A stretch of 64,000 nucleotides of DNA from Patella vulgata (GCF_932274485.2 NC_065887.2:44101201-44165200), one strand, 5' to 3'; shown: positions 48,590 through 59,811, numbered from the stretch's first letter. Numbers and translations are program-made. Notes: generated from the letters alone by a model not told the origin.

Positions 48590-48880
48590 CTGGGGTTTAA
48601 CGTCCTACTGTGCTAATGAAGATGGACATACGCCTTTTGCCCGGACAGCGGCGCTACGGCCTACTCATATCGAATTCCAACTGCGAAGGGATCTTTTACG
48701 TGCACGCCAATGTGTACACGGGTCCTCGGATTTTCATACATTACAACGACTATACAGATGTCTTTGTCAGGCCCTCCCGTCCTGCACCACTGACAAAAGG
48801 AAGCCACGCCGGAAAATCCCGATGAACTCCCTCGGCTAATCGAGCCAGCGTCTAAATCACTTTGCCACCGTGGATCCCAC
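48590..48880 (-). repeat. SINE B copy, nearly full length
   Basis: It runs from the complementary tail (ggggtttaacgtcctactgt), through gtgcacgccaatgtgtacac and gccctcccgtcctgcacc, to the complementary box region (gtctaaatcactttgccacc). A stretch around the tail-proximal body is missing. Confidence 0.85.
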
Positions 48881-49585
48881 TAAAATAATAAATTAGAACT
48901 GTGTCAAGGCTGAAACAAACCCTAAGGAGCTCCAAAGATACATTACACAGTAAGACTGTTTTATTTGGTTCAAGTATTTGATTAGCTTGAGTCGATGTGA
49001 TTGTGATGGGTCCAACTTGAGTGTGTTTACTAATTTTAATCTCCACACAATCAACTTATGCTTTTATGTGAGTGTAGAATTTTGGACGGACGATCTTCAG
49101 ATACAATCCTGTCAACTCAACATTTTTAATTGATATCAAAATGAAAGCTAATTGAAATTGCACCCCCAATCAAGCGGCATTCCGTGGTGTAAATGGGAAT
49201 CTTGTGAACACAATCATATAAGGGATAGGATGATTTCAGGGTGGGGTTCAACATCCGATTGAAGCTTATTCTTTAAAATATTATTAAACCTGTATTTACA
49301 AATAAACTAATAGCCGAGATTGTTTTATATAATAAACAACAAATAGTCACGTGATATAATCACATGATGTTCAGACATAAACCAGTTTTCATTGACTGAC
49401 AGGAAGCACTAATTAACGGAGGACAAAAATAACGATTAACCAGTTAACTACCATGACAAAAGTAAAGGTTAACCGGTTTACTACTAAAGTAACGGTTAAC
49501 CGGTTTACTATTAAAGGAATTCTGGAAACGGCATATCCTTTGTCACACACGATACTAGCGACATATTATTTTTAATTTATACATA
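48881..49585. other. Non-coding; 3' flank of the transporter gene
   Basis: A short tandem motif, aacggttaaccggtttacta, occurs twice near 49,465-49,515. Nothing else was supported. Confidence 0.5.
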
Positions 49586-49586
49586 T

Positions 49587-49592
49587 TTTATT
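49587..49592 (-). terminator. Candidate polyadenylation signal of the transporter gene
   Basis: On the - strand AATAAA lies 58 bases after the stop codon, in an A-rich context. Confidence 0.5.
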
Positions 49593-49649
49593 TTGTAAGT
49601 AAATGTTGTTAATATTTGCAAGTATCTGATCATTCTATATTAAGAAAAA

Positions 49650-52049
49650 TTAAATTAACAATAGAGCATAAATAATTGGAATACCAATAACAACAATTAT
49701 CATGGTGGAAACGAAGCCATATTTCAAATATCCCATGAAAGTCAGTGGTTCGTCCAACGTTTCCTTAGCTTTCTGAGCCACCAATAAGTTGGCTACACTA
49801 CCAAATAATGTAAGATTGCCCGCTATGGTAGAACACCATCCTAAATACAAAACCAGAGCAAATTGGTTTTTGCAGGGTTCCAACTGATCTAGAACTATTA
49901 TAGTCAAAGGAACATTACTGAAAATATTAGAACAGAAAATAACAAAAACACAGAGAATAACAATCGTGTGGGTATCATCTAAGTTGGCGTCAGCCAGACC
50001 CATTTGCTTCCAGATCCATCGAGGAATTCTGGTAGTGTTAATACCATGAAGCCAAACAAAGATACCAAAGAACATCATAATCACTCCCCAATCAACTCTT
50101 CCCATAATAACAGACGCATTTTTCTTGTTAAAAGCTGCATCAACAACCAGCGCTATTGTTGCACCGAGCATAGGCACCAAACCTGTAGAAATAGAAATAG
50201 TATACTTAAAGATTTGCACCAAATATACAGAAGCTTACACAATACACACTCTAGCTGTAGGACGGACACAAGAGAAGTTGACACAATATATTATACTCTA
50301 GCTGTCTAGCTGTAGACAATAAGACGGGCACGAGACAAGATAAATTAACAATTAGCGGTCTATTCCAGGTAGCAATTTTATTACTGAGATATTCACGTGA
50401 CTAGTGGTTGGATATAATGTGGGTTAGAAACCATTGAAGGATACCAAACACCACTTGACGATTGATACTTTCCCCTTTAAATCGTTCACGTACCATTAAC
50501 CTTATCTTATCTTTAATTTTGTTTAACTTATACCTTTCACGATTTATTACACACTGTCATTGAGACTAACGGGAGTTTTTGTTTGTTTTTCTTTTAGTTA
50601 GCATTAATTACACGATTTAAACAGAAACGTTTTGTCAGACTTCCATATTATCATATCGTAATGGCACGCCCGTATTCTATACACAAGGTCTAGTATACAC
50701 TGTGCTATTCAACGACGAAGACATCGCCCCTATGACCTGGAAACTTGGCGTTAAAGAATCTCAAGCAAGCCTTCTAGCTGCATCTCCAACCCCCGTCTGC
50801 TAACACCGCTACAATTATATTACTTTAAACTAGAAAGAAGCGATTCTGGCTTACCCATGTCAAAAGAAATAAGTGAATGTGACTTACCTATGTCAAAAGA
50901 AAAGTCACCAACTTTTATAAACATGAGAACAATTACCACCACCAATAAAACACATAGAAATATTTTAAAGCCTCGAGAATGACTTTGGTTGAATGTGTAA
51001 CCGGGATCCTGTTCGATAATAATTTGTTTGTCTGCTGGTTTGGTTGTTTTATCTATTATATTAATAACTAAAGCACTGTCAGCTTTATAGTTAGTTTCCA
51101 GTGCATTATCTTTATCCGTGGCCAAATCATCATCATCATTATTAACATGTCTTGATTTCCTATTTCCGTCTTCTGAAAAGATGATGGACCTCTCAGCTGT
51201 TCCTAGATCACCACCACCATTAACTTCATCTTCTCCTTTTATCATACCCGGTTTGGGTCTTGAATAAACCCCAGAGGAACCATATTTCCTTATCTTTAAT
51301 CGAAGACGTACTTTGTAGTGCAATATTAGAAATCCATAATTAATCCCAAAACCAATTAATGCTGGCACGCCCAAATAGATGATACTTCGGACTAAAGTCA
51401 GAGTACTCTCTCTAAACTTTTCATTGTCCGTTCGAGAAGCGATTAACGCCATTTGTGGATTTCCAAATATTGTCGTAACGCTACCAATATTAGCCGATGT
51501 TGCTATGGCTAAGAGAAGGGTCTGAAGTTCGGCAGCTCGGCGATTCTGTTTTTCCCAATATTTTAAGAAGATTGGGGTAAGAATAACACAAGCCGCATCA
51601 TTTGTAAACAAAGCGGAAAAGATAAATGTTACCAGACTCACTCTCCAGATATAGTTGGCGAACGAATGAGATTCTTTTAATGATATTTTCAGAATTTTTC
51701 CAATCATTTTCTCCCGTTCAAAGAACTGTGACAGCAGCATCATCCCAAGAAGCAGGAATATGGTCCGGAGATTCTCTGTTTCACCCAGAAGATGGTAAAC
51801 TTCTTTCTGGGATAGGACGGTTGTTATCACCATAAGTGCTGCACCGGTTAAAACCGACGTGGTCGTACCAATAGGAAACTTTCGGATCGTAAACAGAACG
51901 AAAGGTAAAATTAGAAGGAAAGATAAACTGCCACAGATGACTGTAGTGGTGTCAGCCAAGGTGTAGTCCAGTTTCATTGCTGGTAGGGTAGTATTGCCAT
52001 CACCACACACCGACGTGGATCTAGCTAAAGTTTCGTTCATCTCCATCAT
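49650..52049 (-). CDS. ArsB/NhaD-superfamily permease, Lsi2-like (putative silicon efflux)
   Basis: Exon 1 runs 52,049 down to 50,888, or to 50,855 with a second donor; exon 2 runs 50,182 to 49,650. Products are 564 or 575 residues. The structure is two halves of membrane segments around an acidic, polar loop (about 246-360). Half 1 carries SALFTND (145-151), TSANIGS (184-190) and GNPQ (196-199). Half 2 carries SNVPLT (476-481), STIAGN (505-510) and LFGSVANL (513-520). GNPQ with LFTND, and the order and spacing of these motifs, match plant Lsi2 rather than OCA2/P-protein, which I recall with GDPPN. Lsi2 exports silicic acid or arsenite, proton-coupled, at the plasma membrane; that role is inferred. 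A TAA lies in frame 12 bases upstream of ATG at 52,049, so this start is well supported. CACAG just before the ATG could be an acceptor of a 5'-UTR intron. Confidence 0.85.
50183..50854 (-). other. Intron of the transporter gene
   Basis: The acceptor is TATTTCTATTTCTACAG at its 3' end. No mobile element or tandem repeat was recognised inside. Short open frames here are random. Confidence 0.7.
50855..50888 (-). promoter_or_regulatory. Two in-frame alternative 5' splice donors
   Basis: On the - strand TTTCTTTTGACATAGGTAAG is repeated 33 bp later as TTTCTTTTGACATGGGTAAG, with one mismatch. The first donor (exon end 50,888) reads AG|GTAAGT, full consensus. The second (50,855) reads GG|GTAAGC, weaker. 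Both leave phase 1 and join to the same acceptor (50,182), so the second adds 11 residues next to a membrane segment. Confidence 0.8.
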
Positions 52050-52473
52050 CTGTGTTTACTGGTTGTTAATACCTTTAAAATAAGACAAAATAAACAAAAT
52101 CAGATCATATTAGAGAATTTAAAAATTAAAAAGAAAAAGGTTGTTCTACCGAAAAAAAAGTGTTCTGTAGTAAAAATCTAAACGTTTTATTTTACATCAC
52201 ATTATAACCATTGCAAGTTGTTCACGGTATTCTATCTTTAGTACACTTGTACTACATGTACTTGTATGTATTTATTCATTGAAAGCATGAGAAGAACTGT
52301 TTTAGTCAATTGACGTGCCTTATTCGATAACCTATCAAACACATTTACAAAAGACGGTAACTACAAGTTATTCTTTCACTGAGTTACCAAAACATCTAAA
52401 AACTAAAAAAAAAGTATACAGTAGATTGACTAATACATTAACTGTGGTATGTTTCTATTCATATTTTCTTCGT

Positions 52474-52656
52474 CAACCGACGTGATTTCGATTCCCCGTG
52501 CAACTACTGCCCTCGTGGATTTCCTCCGGGTCCTCTGGTTTCTTCCCACTACTAAAGACCCCTACACGTAAGCGAATTATTGAAATAAAACTGAACCATG
52601 TGTTAGCCCCGGAATGACCTAGTTTGTGTCGAGTGGACGTTAAACTGGATTAGAAC
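52474..52656 (+). repeat. SINE A copy
   Basis: It enters at the box-B-like gatttcgattcccc, continues through cctcgtggatttcctccggg, acccctacacgtaagcgaat and attgaaataaaactgaacca, and ends tgtcgagtggacgttaaact. It is the cleanest body sequence of the family in this window. Confidence 0.85.
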
Positions 52657-52682
52657 CCAGTCTGCTGCTTCTGATTAAATAA

Positions 52683-52905
52683 AGAAATGGAGAATCAAGA
52701 CTATGTTTTTTTATCATACCGACTTCAGTAATGATGATCGAGACTAGGCCCAAAATTCGATCGCTAAATTCTCGGTTCAGAGTGGATCAATTTGACTGAC
52801 ATTTTCAACAAATTGCCAATACATTATCTAGTTTTTAACTATTATAGTGACAACTACTAGCTCTTTATCTCATCTCCCATAATGTATCTTTAATGGTATA
52901 GAAGG
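52683..52905 (+). repeat. Family F copy
   Basis: It shares ttttttatcataccgacttc, cagtaatgatgatcgag, atctagtttttaactattat and taatgtatctttaa with 59.93-60.12 kb. It starts directly after a SINE A copy. Confidence 0.7.
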
Positions 52906-53195
52906 GCGCCAAAACAAACAAAACATGTGGCCCGAAACAGAAATGAGGCCTCAGTAAATTTATGACATATAACCTTATTCTGAACCCTAAAATGTATAAC
53001 CGTTTGAAGTTGTCTATTAAAGTAGTTACACGGGTAAGGTATATACTACTGTTTATATTATTATTCATGTCACATTTGTATTATATTATAATTTATATTA
53101 CATTAGATAAGATGGAAATAAAGCTACTGGAAGGTCAACCACCTTCACAAAATATAGACTCGACTCAAGAGATATGACATGTGTATTATTTATCA
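52906..53195. other. Non-coding
   Basis: AT-rich with no support for a gene. Confidence 0.5.
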
Positions 53196-53505
53196 CTTAC
53201 AATGTCCGTGTACTCTGTGTGTTGTATGTTGTATGTGATGTGTGCTGTGTATGCTGAGTGTGTGCAATGTGTTATGTGTGTGTGATGTTGTATGTTGTGT
53301 GTGATGTGTGTTGTAGGTTGTATGTTGTATGTGATGTGTGCTGTGTGTGTGTGTTGTATGTGTGCAATGTGTTACGTGTGCTATGTAATGTGTTTGTGAT
53401 GTTTGTAATGTGTGTTGTATGTTGTGTGTAAATGTAATGTGTGTAATGTGTGCTGGGTGTGTGTTGTACGTGTATGTGTGTTATGTGTGTTGTGTGTTTA
53501 GTTCC
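53196..53505. repeat. TG-rich compound microsatellite
   Basis: gtgtgttgtatgttgtatgt- and gtgatgtgtgctgtgtgtgt-type sequence runs for about 300 bp, with tgtaatgtg variants. Confidence 0.9.
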
Positions 53506-53544
53506 TAGTCATCGTCGGAAGCGGGAGGGGGGGGGGGCTGGAAA

Positions 53545-53992
53545 GGTACAGTATATAGTCGTTCGAATGGGACTTGTCTACGATATTACCCTTGGTTGAA
53601 GTGCACGTGGAACTCCAGGTACGAACGAAAAAAAACTAAAACCCGTGTACACCTTGGTGTGTACGCGACAAAAGACTTGACGGTTGGAATTCAATTTCTG
53701 TACGGGTAAATTTTCTCTCGTGGCACACTTCATGTCGTAAGTCCGTCTTCAGTTGTCCGGTCGTATCCTCGTCTTCAGTAGCCCGGTCGTATGTCGGTCC
53801 TCAGTAGTCCGGTCGTATGTGGGTCTTCAGTTGTCCGGTCGTATGTCGGTCTTCAGTTGTCCGGGCGTATGTCGGTCTTCAGTAGCCCGGTCGTATGTCG
53901 GTCTTCAGTTGTCCGGTCGTATGTCGGTCTTCAGTAGTCCGGTCGTTGGTGAAAGGTAAGACGTTAAACCCCATTTCATTCATTCATTGTAA
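53545..53992 (+). repeat. SINE B copy with an internal 24-bp minisatellite
   Basis: The body (acccgtgtacaccttggtgt; cgacaaaagacttgacggtt) and the tail taagacgttaaaccccattt identify the element. Between them, tcgtatgtcggtcttcagta followed by gtccgg repeats about nine times (53,730-53,950). It is an expansion of the family's single cctgtcttcattagccc segment. Confidence 0.85.
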
Positions 53993-54019
53993 ATGGAAAA
54001 ACCCAAATCTTGACCCGAG

Positions 54020-54757
54020 TTAGACTTAACAAGCCAACAGTGAGACTGATATTGTCCATCGCTGAAATCCCAAAATAAATGGATGACACATATAAATTAA
54101 TCTCACATTTATTTTTTTTTTCAAAAGTATCGAGCTATCAAATTGTACACCAAGTTTCATCACTATCTACCAAATAGAATCAAGATTATCTTGTCCCAAA
54201 GCATCGACCAATGAAATTGATTAGTTCTGCTTAGCTTCAGCTCGAATTGTTAATCATTGAACTCAGTCAAGACATTCACCTAATGAACATCTGCATCAAG
54301 TTTAACCATTCGACCTCAATTAAAAGCAGAGTTGTTATGTTCCAAAGTCTTGACCAATCAAATTGCTTATCGCTCCTTAGCTTAAGCAGAAAATTCTCAC
54401 CATCGTTCTTAGTCAAGGTAATGATATAATGAAACTATATTCAGAGTTTCATCGCTCTCACTTCATTATAACCAAAGTTATCGTGCCCCAAAGCATCAAC
54501 CAATCCGATTGCTTATCTCTGCTTACCGTAAGTAGACAACAATTGTCATCTTTGAACTCCATCAAGGTACTGACCTAATAAACACTTACACCAAGTTTGA
54601 ACATTTTAGCTCAATTAGAAAGAGAGTTACTGTGTCCCAAAAAGTGTGACGGACAGACGGACGGACGGGCGTACAGACAGACAGACAGACGGACGGACGG
54701 ACGAACCCATTTAAATAGTCCCCTGCTTTCTTCGAAAGGCGGGGGACAATTTGTGAA
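54020..54757 (-). mobile_element. Near-complete family D element
   Basis: On the - strand it starts gtcccccgcctttcgaagaa, followed by agcaggggacta: a hairpin with arms gtcccc and ggggac. Then come gttcgtccgtccgtccgtct and internal units, and it ends cagtctcactgttggcttgt. Compared with the 27.2-kb copy it has an extra terminal hairpin and a longer ggac-type microsatellite. Confidence 0.75.
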
Positions 54758-55420
54758 GGCTTCGATAAATGGAATTAACAGTTTGTAGATAATAGATAAG
54801 TGTTAAAGATGAACACGAGTATATAAATATCCAACACAGTTGACCCTAATTAATCCATCAAATATAATAAATGAAATGAAATGTTGTTTTATGGCACGTC
54901 AAATATAATAAAAATCATGGACAAATACACAAAACTTGTGAGAACAATTTCATAATGAAAGGGGAAACAAGGCTGTCGTGGTAAACGGTAAGCATACCCT
55001 CCCTGGCGCCCGACACCCATAAATTACAGAGCATATTAAATTTGAAAGATAGACGTCGTGGACTACTTCCCGTCAGTGTGAAACAACTAGCAACCTTTTA
55101 CCCGTATTAATCAATGTCTTCTTGTTTGTTTGTATTTACTATAATTTACGCTGGCAACATGTCCTTGTTTGTGTATTTACTATATATTACAGTATTTGGC
55201 TTTCTGTTGATCACAGATCAACGTAGGAATGTTGGTGATTTTAATTTCTCCCCCCCCCCTCCCCCATAAAAAAAATACCGCAAATAAAAACACACAAAAA
55301 AACAACAAAAAAACAAACGGTGGATTGTTGTGGATAACAACTCATTATATTTTTCCACAATTAAAATGTTTCGTAAATTTATTTTGTTAACAATTTCAAC
55401 GTTAAATATTCGCTTAGAGA
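54758..55420. other. Non-coding
   Basis: C-run and A-tract stretches near 55,248-55,315. No gene or known repeat. Confidence 0.5.
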
Positions 55421-55424
55421 CAAA

Positions 55425-55570
55425 GGTACAAGTGTTGTTTGTGATATTCCAACAATAATCCTACCATCGAACGTACAACTGTTGTTTGTGATATTCCAAC
55501 AATAATCCTACCATCGAACGTACAACTGTTGTTTGTGATATTCTGACACACTAATACTACCATCAAACAA
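55425..55570. repeat. Minisatellite, about 57-bp unit, 3 copies
   Basis: gttgtttgtgatattccaac then aataatcctaccatcgaacg recurs, with a third, diverged copy. Confidence 0.85.
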
Positions 55571-55879
55571 TATAATGAAAAGAATATTTTTATCTTTACA
55601 CAGCATTTAAAATTATTTCAAGTTTTTATATTGTTTACCATTTTATTTTATGTTTAGATTCTACTGTATTTCATTTTACGGATTGAGGAATATTTTGAAC
55701 AATTGATAAATTTCATTCTATATTTATAAAGATATGAAGAATTGATAATTTGTCAGGATATAGTCAACACATTTCTGCATATCATTTTCGCTTAAATATT
55801 TTGACGGGCCTCTTTTTAATTGGATTGAATCTAAGTCAAGGGGGATTATCTGTCCTTGAAAATTGATGTTTTTTTAAAT

Positions 55880-56010
55880 AATCAGTTTGTGTACCGGTAT
55901 ATTTTATCAATTTGAGTACCAGTATATTTTATCAATTTGAGTAGCGGTATATTTTATCAATTTGAGTACAGTAATATTTTATCAATTTGAGTACAGGAAT
56001 ATTTTATGGC
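55880..56010. repeat. Minisatellite, 26-bp unit, 5 copies
   Basis: ttttatcaatttgagtaccg followed by gtatat recurs, with small variants. Confidence 0.9.
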
Positions 56011-56189
56011 GAAAATTAGATATTGTCCGTAAATAAATGAAAATGGCGATCCCCCAGATTTAAGACTTCTTTAGATGTTGACATGATCAAGTGGAAGGGG
56101 GTTAATGTAGAGGTAGATACCAAATTTAATAAAACAAAAAGATATATTTATCTTTTAAAAAAAAAAATGAAAGATGTGTAGTCATTTTA

Positions 56190-56400
56190 AATTGGTTTGT
56201 ATAATTGGTTTGTATAATTAGTTTGCATAATTAGTTTGTATAATTAGAAAAAAGAACTAAACTAAATATTGTTTTATCAGAAAGTGTCACTTGAAGATAA
56301 CTGACCTCAATGATTTGTAGCTTGCATAAGCCTAATTTACGTATGTAAGTTATGTGTTGCACGTATGTAAGTTATGTATTGTATGGTTTTATAGACGTTA
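56190..56400. repeat. Short tandem repeats
   Basis: ttggtttgtataa/ttagtttgcataa units repeat four times at about 56,193-56,245. acgtatgtaagttatgt occurs twice at about 56,338-56,372. Confidence 0.8.
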
Positions 56401-56690
56401 TTTCAGTGTGTCATATACTAGTTTGAATATGCATAACAATATGTTATTGTGATTCACCGTACTTCAATCTTATCACTATTAATGTGTTTAAGCAATAAAC
56501 TTACACTAGTTAAAATACAATATAACCATTCGGGGAGACTGAAAACAGAAATATCAGGGGTTGAAAACATCACAGAGAATTTAAACTACCAAACTGTAAG
56601 AAAAAACCTTTACAACGACACATGAGAAACCAAAAGCCCGACGTACGAATATGAATACATAAAATCATATGAAACTGATTGTTTGAACCG

Positions 56691-56831
56691 CATGACACAA
56701 TTATATGGAATACATATGAAAGATTTATTTTTATCGACGTTTCAACGAGTGATAAAGTCAAGCGAGTCCTAGTCTAAATATTGCCAGATAAAAACAACTG
56801 AGTAACCTGTATTCCATATAATTGTGTCATG
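56691..56831. repeat. Perfect 23-bp inverted repeat
   Basis: catgacacaattatatggaa (continuing tac) at 56,691-56,713 is matched in inverse at 56,809-56,831, with a 95-bp loop. The loop contains cgacgtttcaacgagtgata. It may be the foldback end of a mobile element of unknown family. Confidence 0.8.
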
Positions 56832-57913
56832 TAAAGTAAGATAGTCACTAATAAATTATATAGATATATTTACCTTGTAGAGGTCCTACTTGTGATACCT
56901 ACTATCATATCTCTGTCTTAAAATCAAGTGGTGTGTAACTTTTAAATAAGTAATCAAATTTACATACTGTTTTTATTATTTATACATCTATCTATGTAAC
57001 TGATATCCTACCCGAGATGTCATTTACACCATCGTAACACTTCATTTTTATACACGTTTCACTAACCAACAAGAATCCTTTATCCCTTCATTTTTGCACC
57101 AATCACGTTTCAGGGGGACGTGAAGATATTCCGGGGTCTATCACCCCCTGCGTGTGTGCATCCATTTTATCAAACCGCCATTAAGCGGATCCTAGGACGC
57201 CAAAGCTGACATCTTTCTTATGGCTGTATTAATTTAACTGTAAAATGACGAAGCACATACATCAAGCAGGCCTTTCAATGTCAACCATTATTTCATCTCT
57301 CTGGATTTAATCCAATATTTAGAATACCTGGAATATTAATCTGAATTTTTAATATAAAAAAAAAAATAAAATACGAAAGTAATTTCTAAAGTTAGCTTTT
57401 TATCATTCCACGTGGCCTTTTATATCACATGACTTTATATCAATCAATAAATAACATCTGATACCACGAGGCACCGTAGATAAACTTCAATACGTCATTA
57501 TTCTGTAGAAAGCTTTTATCTTAATTGTAGAAAAACAAGGAAACAAACATCGCTTCTCTTGAAGACCGATAAAAAGGTGAACCGTATCTCATATAATTCA
57601 CATAAAACACAAGATAGAGTGAAATCTCTTCAAACCTACCACCAGGTCAATATGATTATAGAAAAAAAAAAAGGTTAGAAAACTTATTGATTTTTAAAAC
57701 ATATGTACATGTAAACAGGTTCTGCCATTACCTTCAACGGGATATATTCCCATGGTTGCACAATTACCGAAACCTTTGTTCAATCGATCAACCATCAAAT
57801 ATCAACAAACTAGGTTATGTGTAATCCACTTAGAATTGACGGAATATTCTTGCCGGCTCAAGTCAAACCTGAGAATGTATCAATATCATCGGTAACCTAT
57901 GGTCACTATACAC
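56832..57913. other. Non-coding
   Basis: No coding signal. A-tracts near 57,358 and 57,662. Confidence 0.5.
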
Positions 57914-59282
57914 CAGTGCTTCTCAACCGGGGTCCATGTGCACCCCCAGGCGTGAAATCGAAATGCTCGGGGGTGAAATTTGGAAAAAGGAGGAATTGGG
58001 GGTGAATTATACACAAAGGGGTGAATTTTGTGAATAGGGGGGAATTTGCATGAATTGAGTTTTCAGACTCCTGACTGGGACCCATCAGTCAGAATGTTGC
58101 CGACCACAAACCCGCGTAGCCATTGGTCGGAAACTAAATGGCTGACTAGCACCAGCATAATTAATTTCGACGCTGAGTATAATGGTGCTTATCCTATCTA
58201 GCTGTACTGTTGATTGTCCGGGAAGTGGGTAACCTAGTCTCATCTCAATGTGAAATAGACTATAGGCAGCTAGGTAGGATAGATCATCGATCGTTTAGTT
58301 TCTTTTTAAACCCAAACTCTGCACGACCTGAATGGGGGTTTCCAATTTAATTTCAATCACTTGTCTTTAGTATTGGTTGCTCAATTCTCAGTTTCTCCGT
58401 GTCAGTGTGACAATAAGCACTGTATTGTGCGATTGTGCATTATTACCTCTGCAGTATCACGCACCAAAGCTAGTGTCATAGTGACTTAATATCATGGCTA
58501 CGAAAGCGAAGGTGAAAGTTCGAAAATATTCAATTGATTATCTGAATTTTTGATTTATTGCGGCACCTCACGATGAACGATTACACCTGTGTCTGTTATG
58601 TGATCAAACGTTGGGCAATGATTCCATGAAACCGATAAAACTTGAATAACATTTGAAAGCTAAACATCAGGAGCATGCCAAAAAAACAGTCAAATATTTC
58701 AAAGGCTTAAAACTCAAACAGGAAAAAGAAAAACCAAAGTCAATCGAGTCATTGTTCCGAAAACATGTGTCAAATTTGGAACGCGGGTTGGAGGCTAGTT
58801 ACGAAATATCGTTATTGATTGCAAAGAATGGAAAACCTCACTCAATCGGTGAAGAGTTGATCAAGCCAGCATTATAAGTATTCGCCCACAGACTTTGATA
58901 TTACCTTTCCCCGCTTCGTATCTCGTGGAGTGTGCATTCAGCGCCGTAGCGGATTTATTGACAAAAAAACGAGGCAGTCTGAACATTACTAAACGCGGCG
59001 ATCTACGCCTGAAGTTAACAAAGTTAGTTCCGGATGTTAAGACCCTTGTTCAAAAACACCAAGCACAAGGTGCTCACTAAACAAGGGTCATGACATCTCC
59101 ATTGTGCTTTTAATGTGTAAATCCATGGCATCTGTTCATTAAATATGTGTTTGAAACGATACCTAATGAGCATGTTTCAGTTTTTAGTTTTTAGTAATTT
59201 GATGTTTTATAGTGCCAGGGGTGAATAGCGGAGGACACATTTCTCAAGTGGGGAATTGTATCATAAAGGTTGAGAAGCACTG
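57914..59282 (+). mobile_element. hAT transposon remnant (Buster/ZBED5-like)
   Basis: Both ends read cagtgcttctcaacc inward (15-bp inverted repeats). The 8-bp flanks ctatacac and ctatacgc (57,906-57,913; 59,283-59,290) are a target duplication with one mismatch. Inside, from ATG at 58,494, translation gives a BED zinc-finger region (LCLLC, then HLKAKH) with an in-frame TGA before it and a TAA within it, then KPKSIESLF and ISLLIAKNGKPHSIGEELI. The stretch from there to VECAFSAVADLLTKKR is missing, so the RNase-H catalytic core is deleted. The last part (about 58,915-59,080), KRGDLRLKLTKLVPDV, is the hATC dimerisation end. The element is 1.37 kb and cannot mobilise itself. Confidence 0.85.
58494..59080 (+). 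pseudogene. hAT transposase remnant, core deleted
   Basis: The N-terminal BED finger with the adjacent conserved block, and the C-terminal hATC block, flank a deletion junction near 58,876-58,915. At least two in-frame stops and a frame change make it non-functional. The closest relatives are the ZBED5/FAM200/SCAND3-type transposases of animals, recognised from IAKNGKPHSIGEEL and from RGDLRLKLTKL. Confidence 0.85.
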
Positions 59283-59290
59283 CTATACGC

Positions 59291-59811
59291 AGTTCAGTGG
59301 CCGAAGTCGGCAGTATTGGACTAGCTAAATGTAAGGTAATCCTAGATGTTCATACGAAGGTAATGGTAAGCATACAGTACTTCGTACATGACATCCACCA
59401 CTACATCTCCTTATTTACACCCCTTATTACAAGAGGCGTTAAAAGTACAGTTTCATTCTATGCTGCAAACTTTACACCAGGGGCTAAGTGAGAGGGACGC
59501 AACGACGAGCTTTGTGTCATGGTTTTTGCGGTCCCTTGAGTTTTTGCGGACCTGGCAAATGGCCCAAAAAAATCGGGGTTTTAATGTGGTTTTTAACATT
59601 ATAATCCTAATCATAGTGCTCAATCAGTGTCAAACATATACCATGGGTCAGATATACTACATATCGACTCTAGCATGTTCCACATAGCCCAATATTACCC
59701 GGTGGCACTGGGAGGGACTGACACCACCCCCCACATATCAATATTGGGGTTTTTTGGCGGGCTCGGACGGGATGTTATTCCTTATGCAAAATAATTAGTA
59801 ACTACGCCCCT
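59291..59811. other. Non-coding
   Basis: No recognisable exon. gtaactacgcccctg at its end is often seen next to animal mobile elements, but no element could be defined. Confidence 0.4.

Noticed and set aside
50820-50854. C-terminal end of the transporter by read-through to a stop without splicing
   Set aside because: It would lack the second half of the permease. The second exon continues the protein in phase with the conserved SNVP and TIAGN motifs, so splicing is the better model.
49650-52049. OCA2/P-protein identity for the transporter
   Set aside because: Same superfamily, but GNPQ and the LFTND/SANIGS context fit Lsi2 better. OCA2 also has a long N-terminal region, absent here. Not fully excluded without a tree.
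56691-56831. Hammerhead ribozyme, suggested by a GAAACGTC motif on the - strand
   Set aside because: The essential CTGATGA core is absent and the expected stems cannot be drawn.
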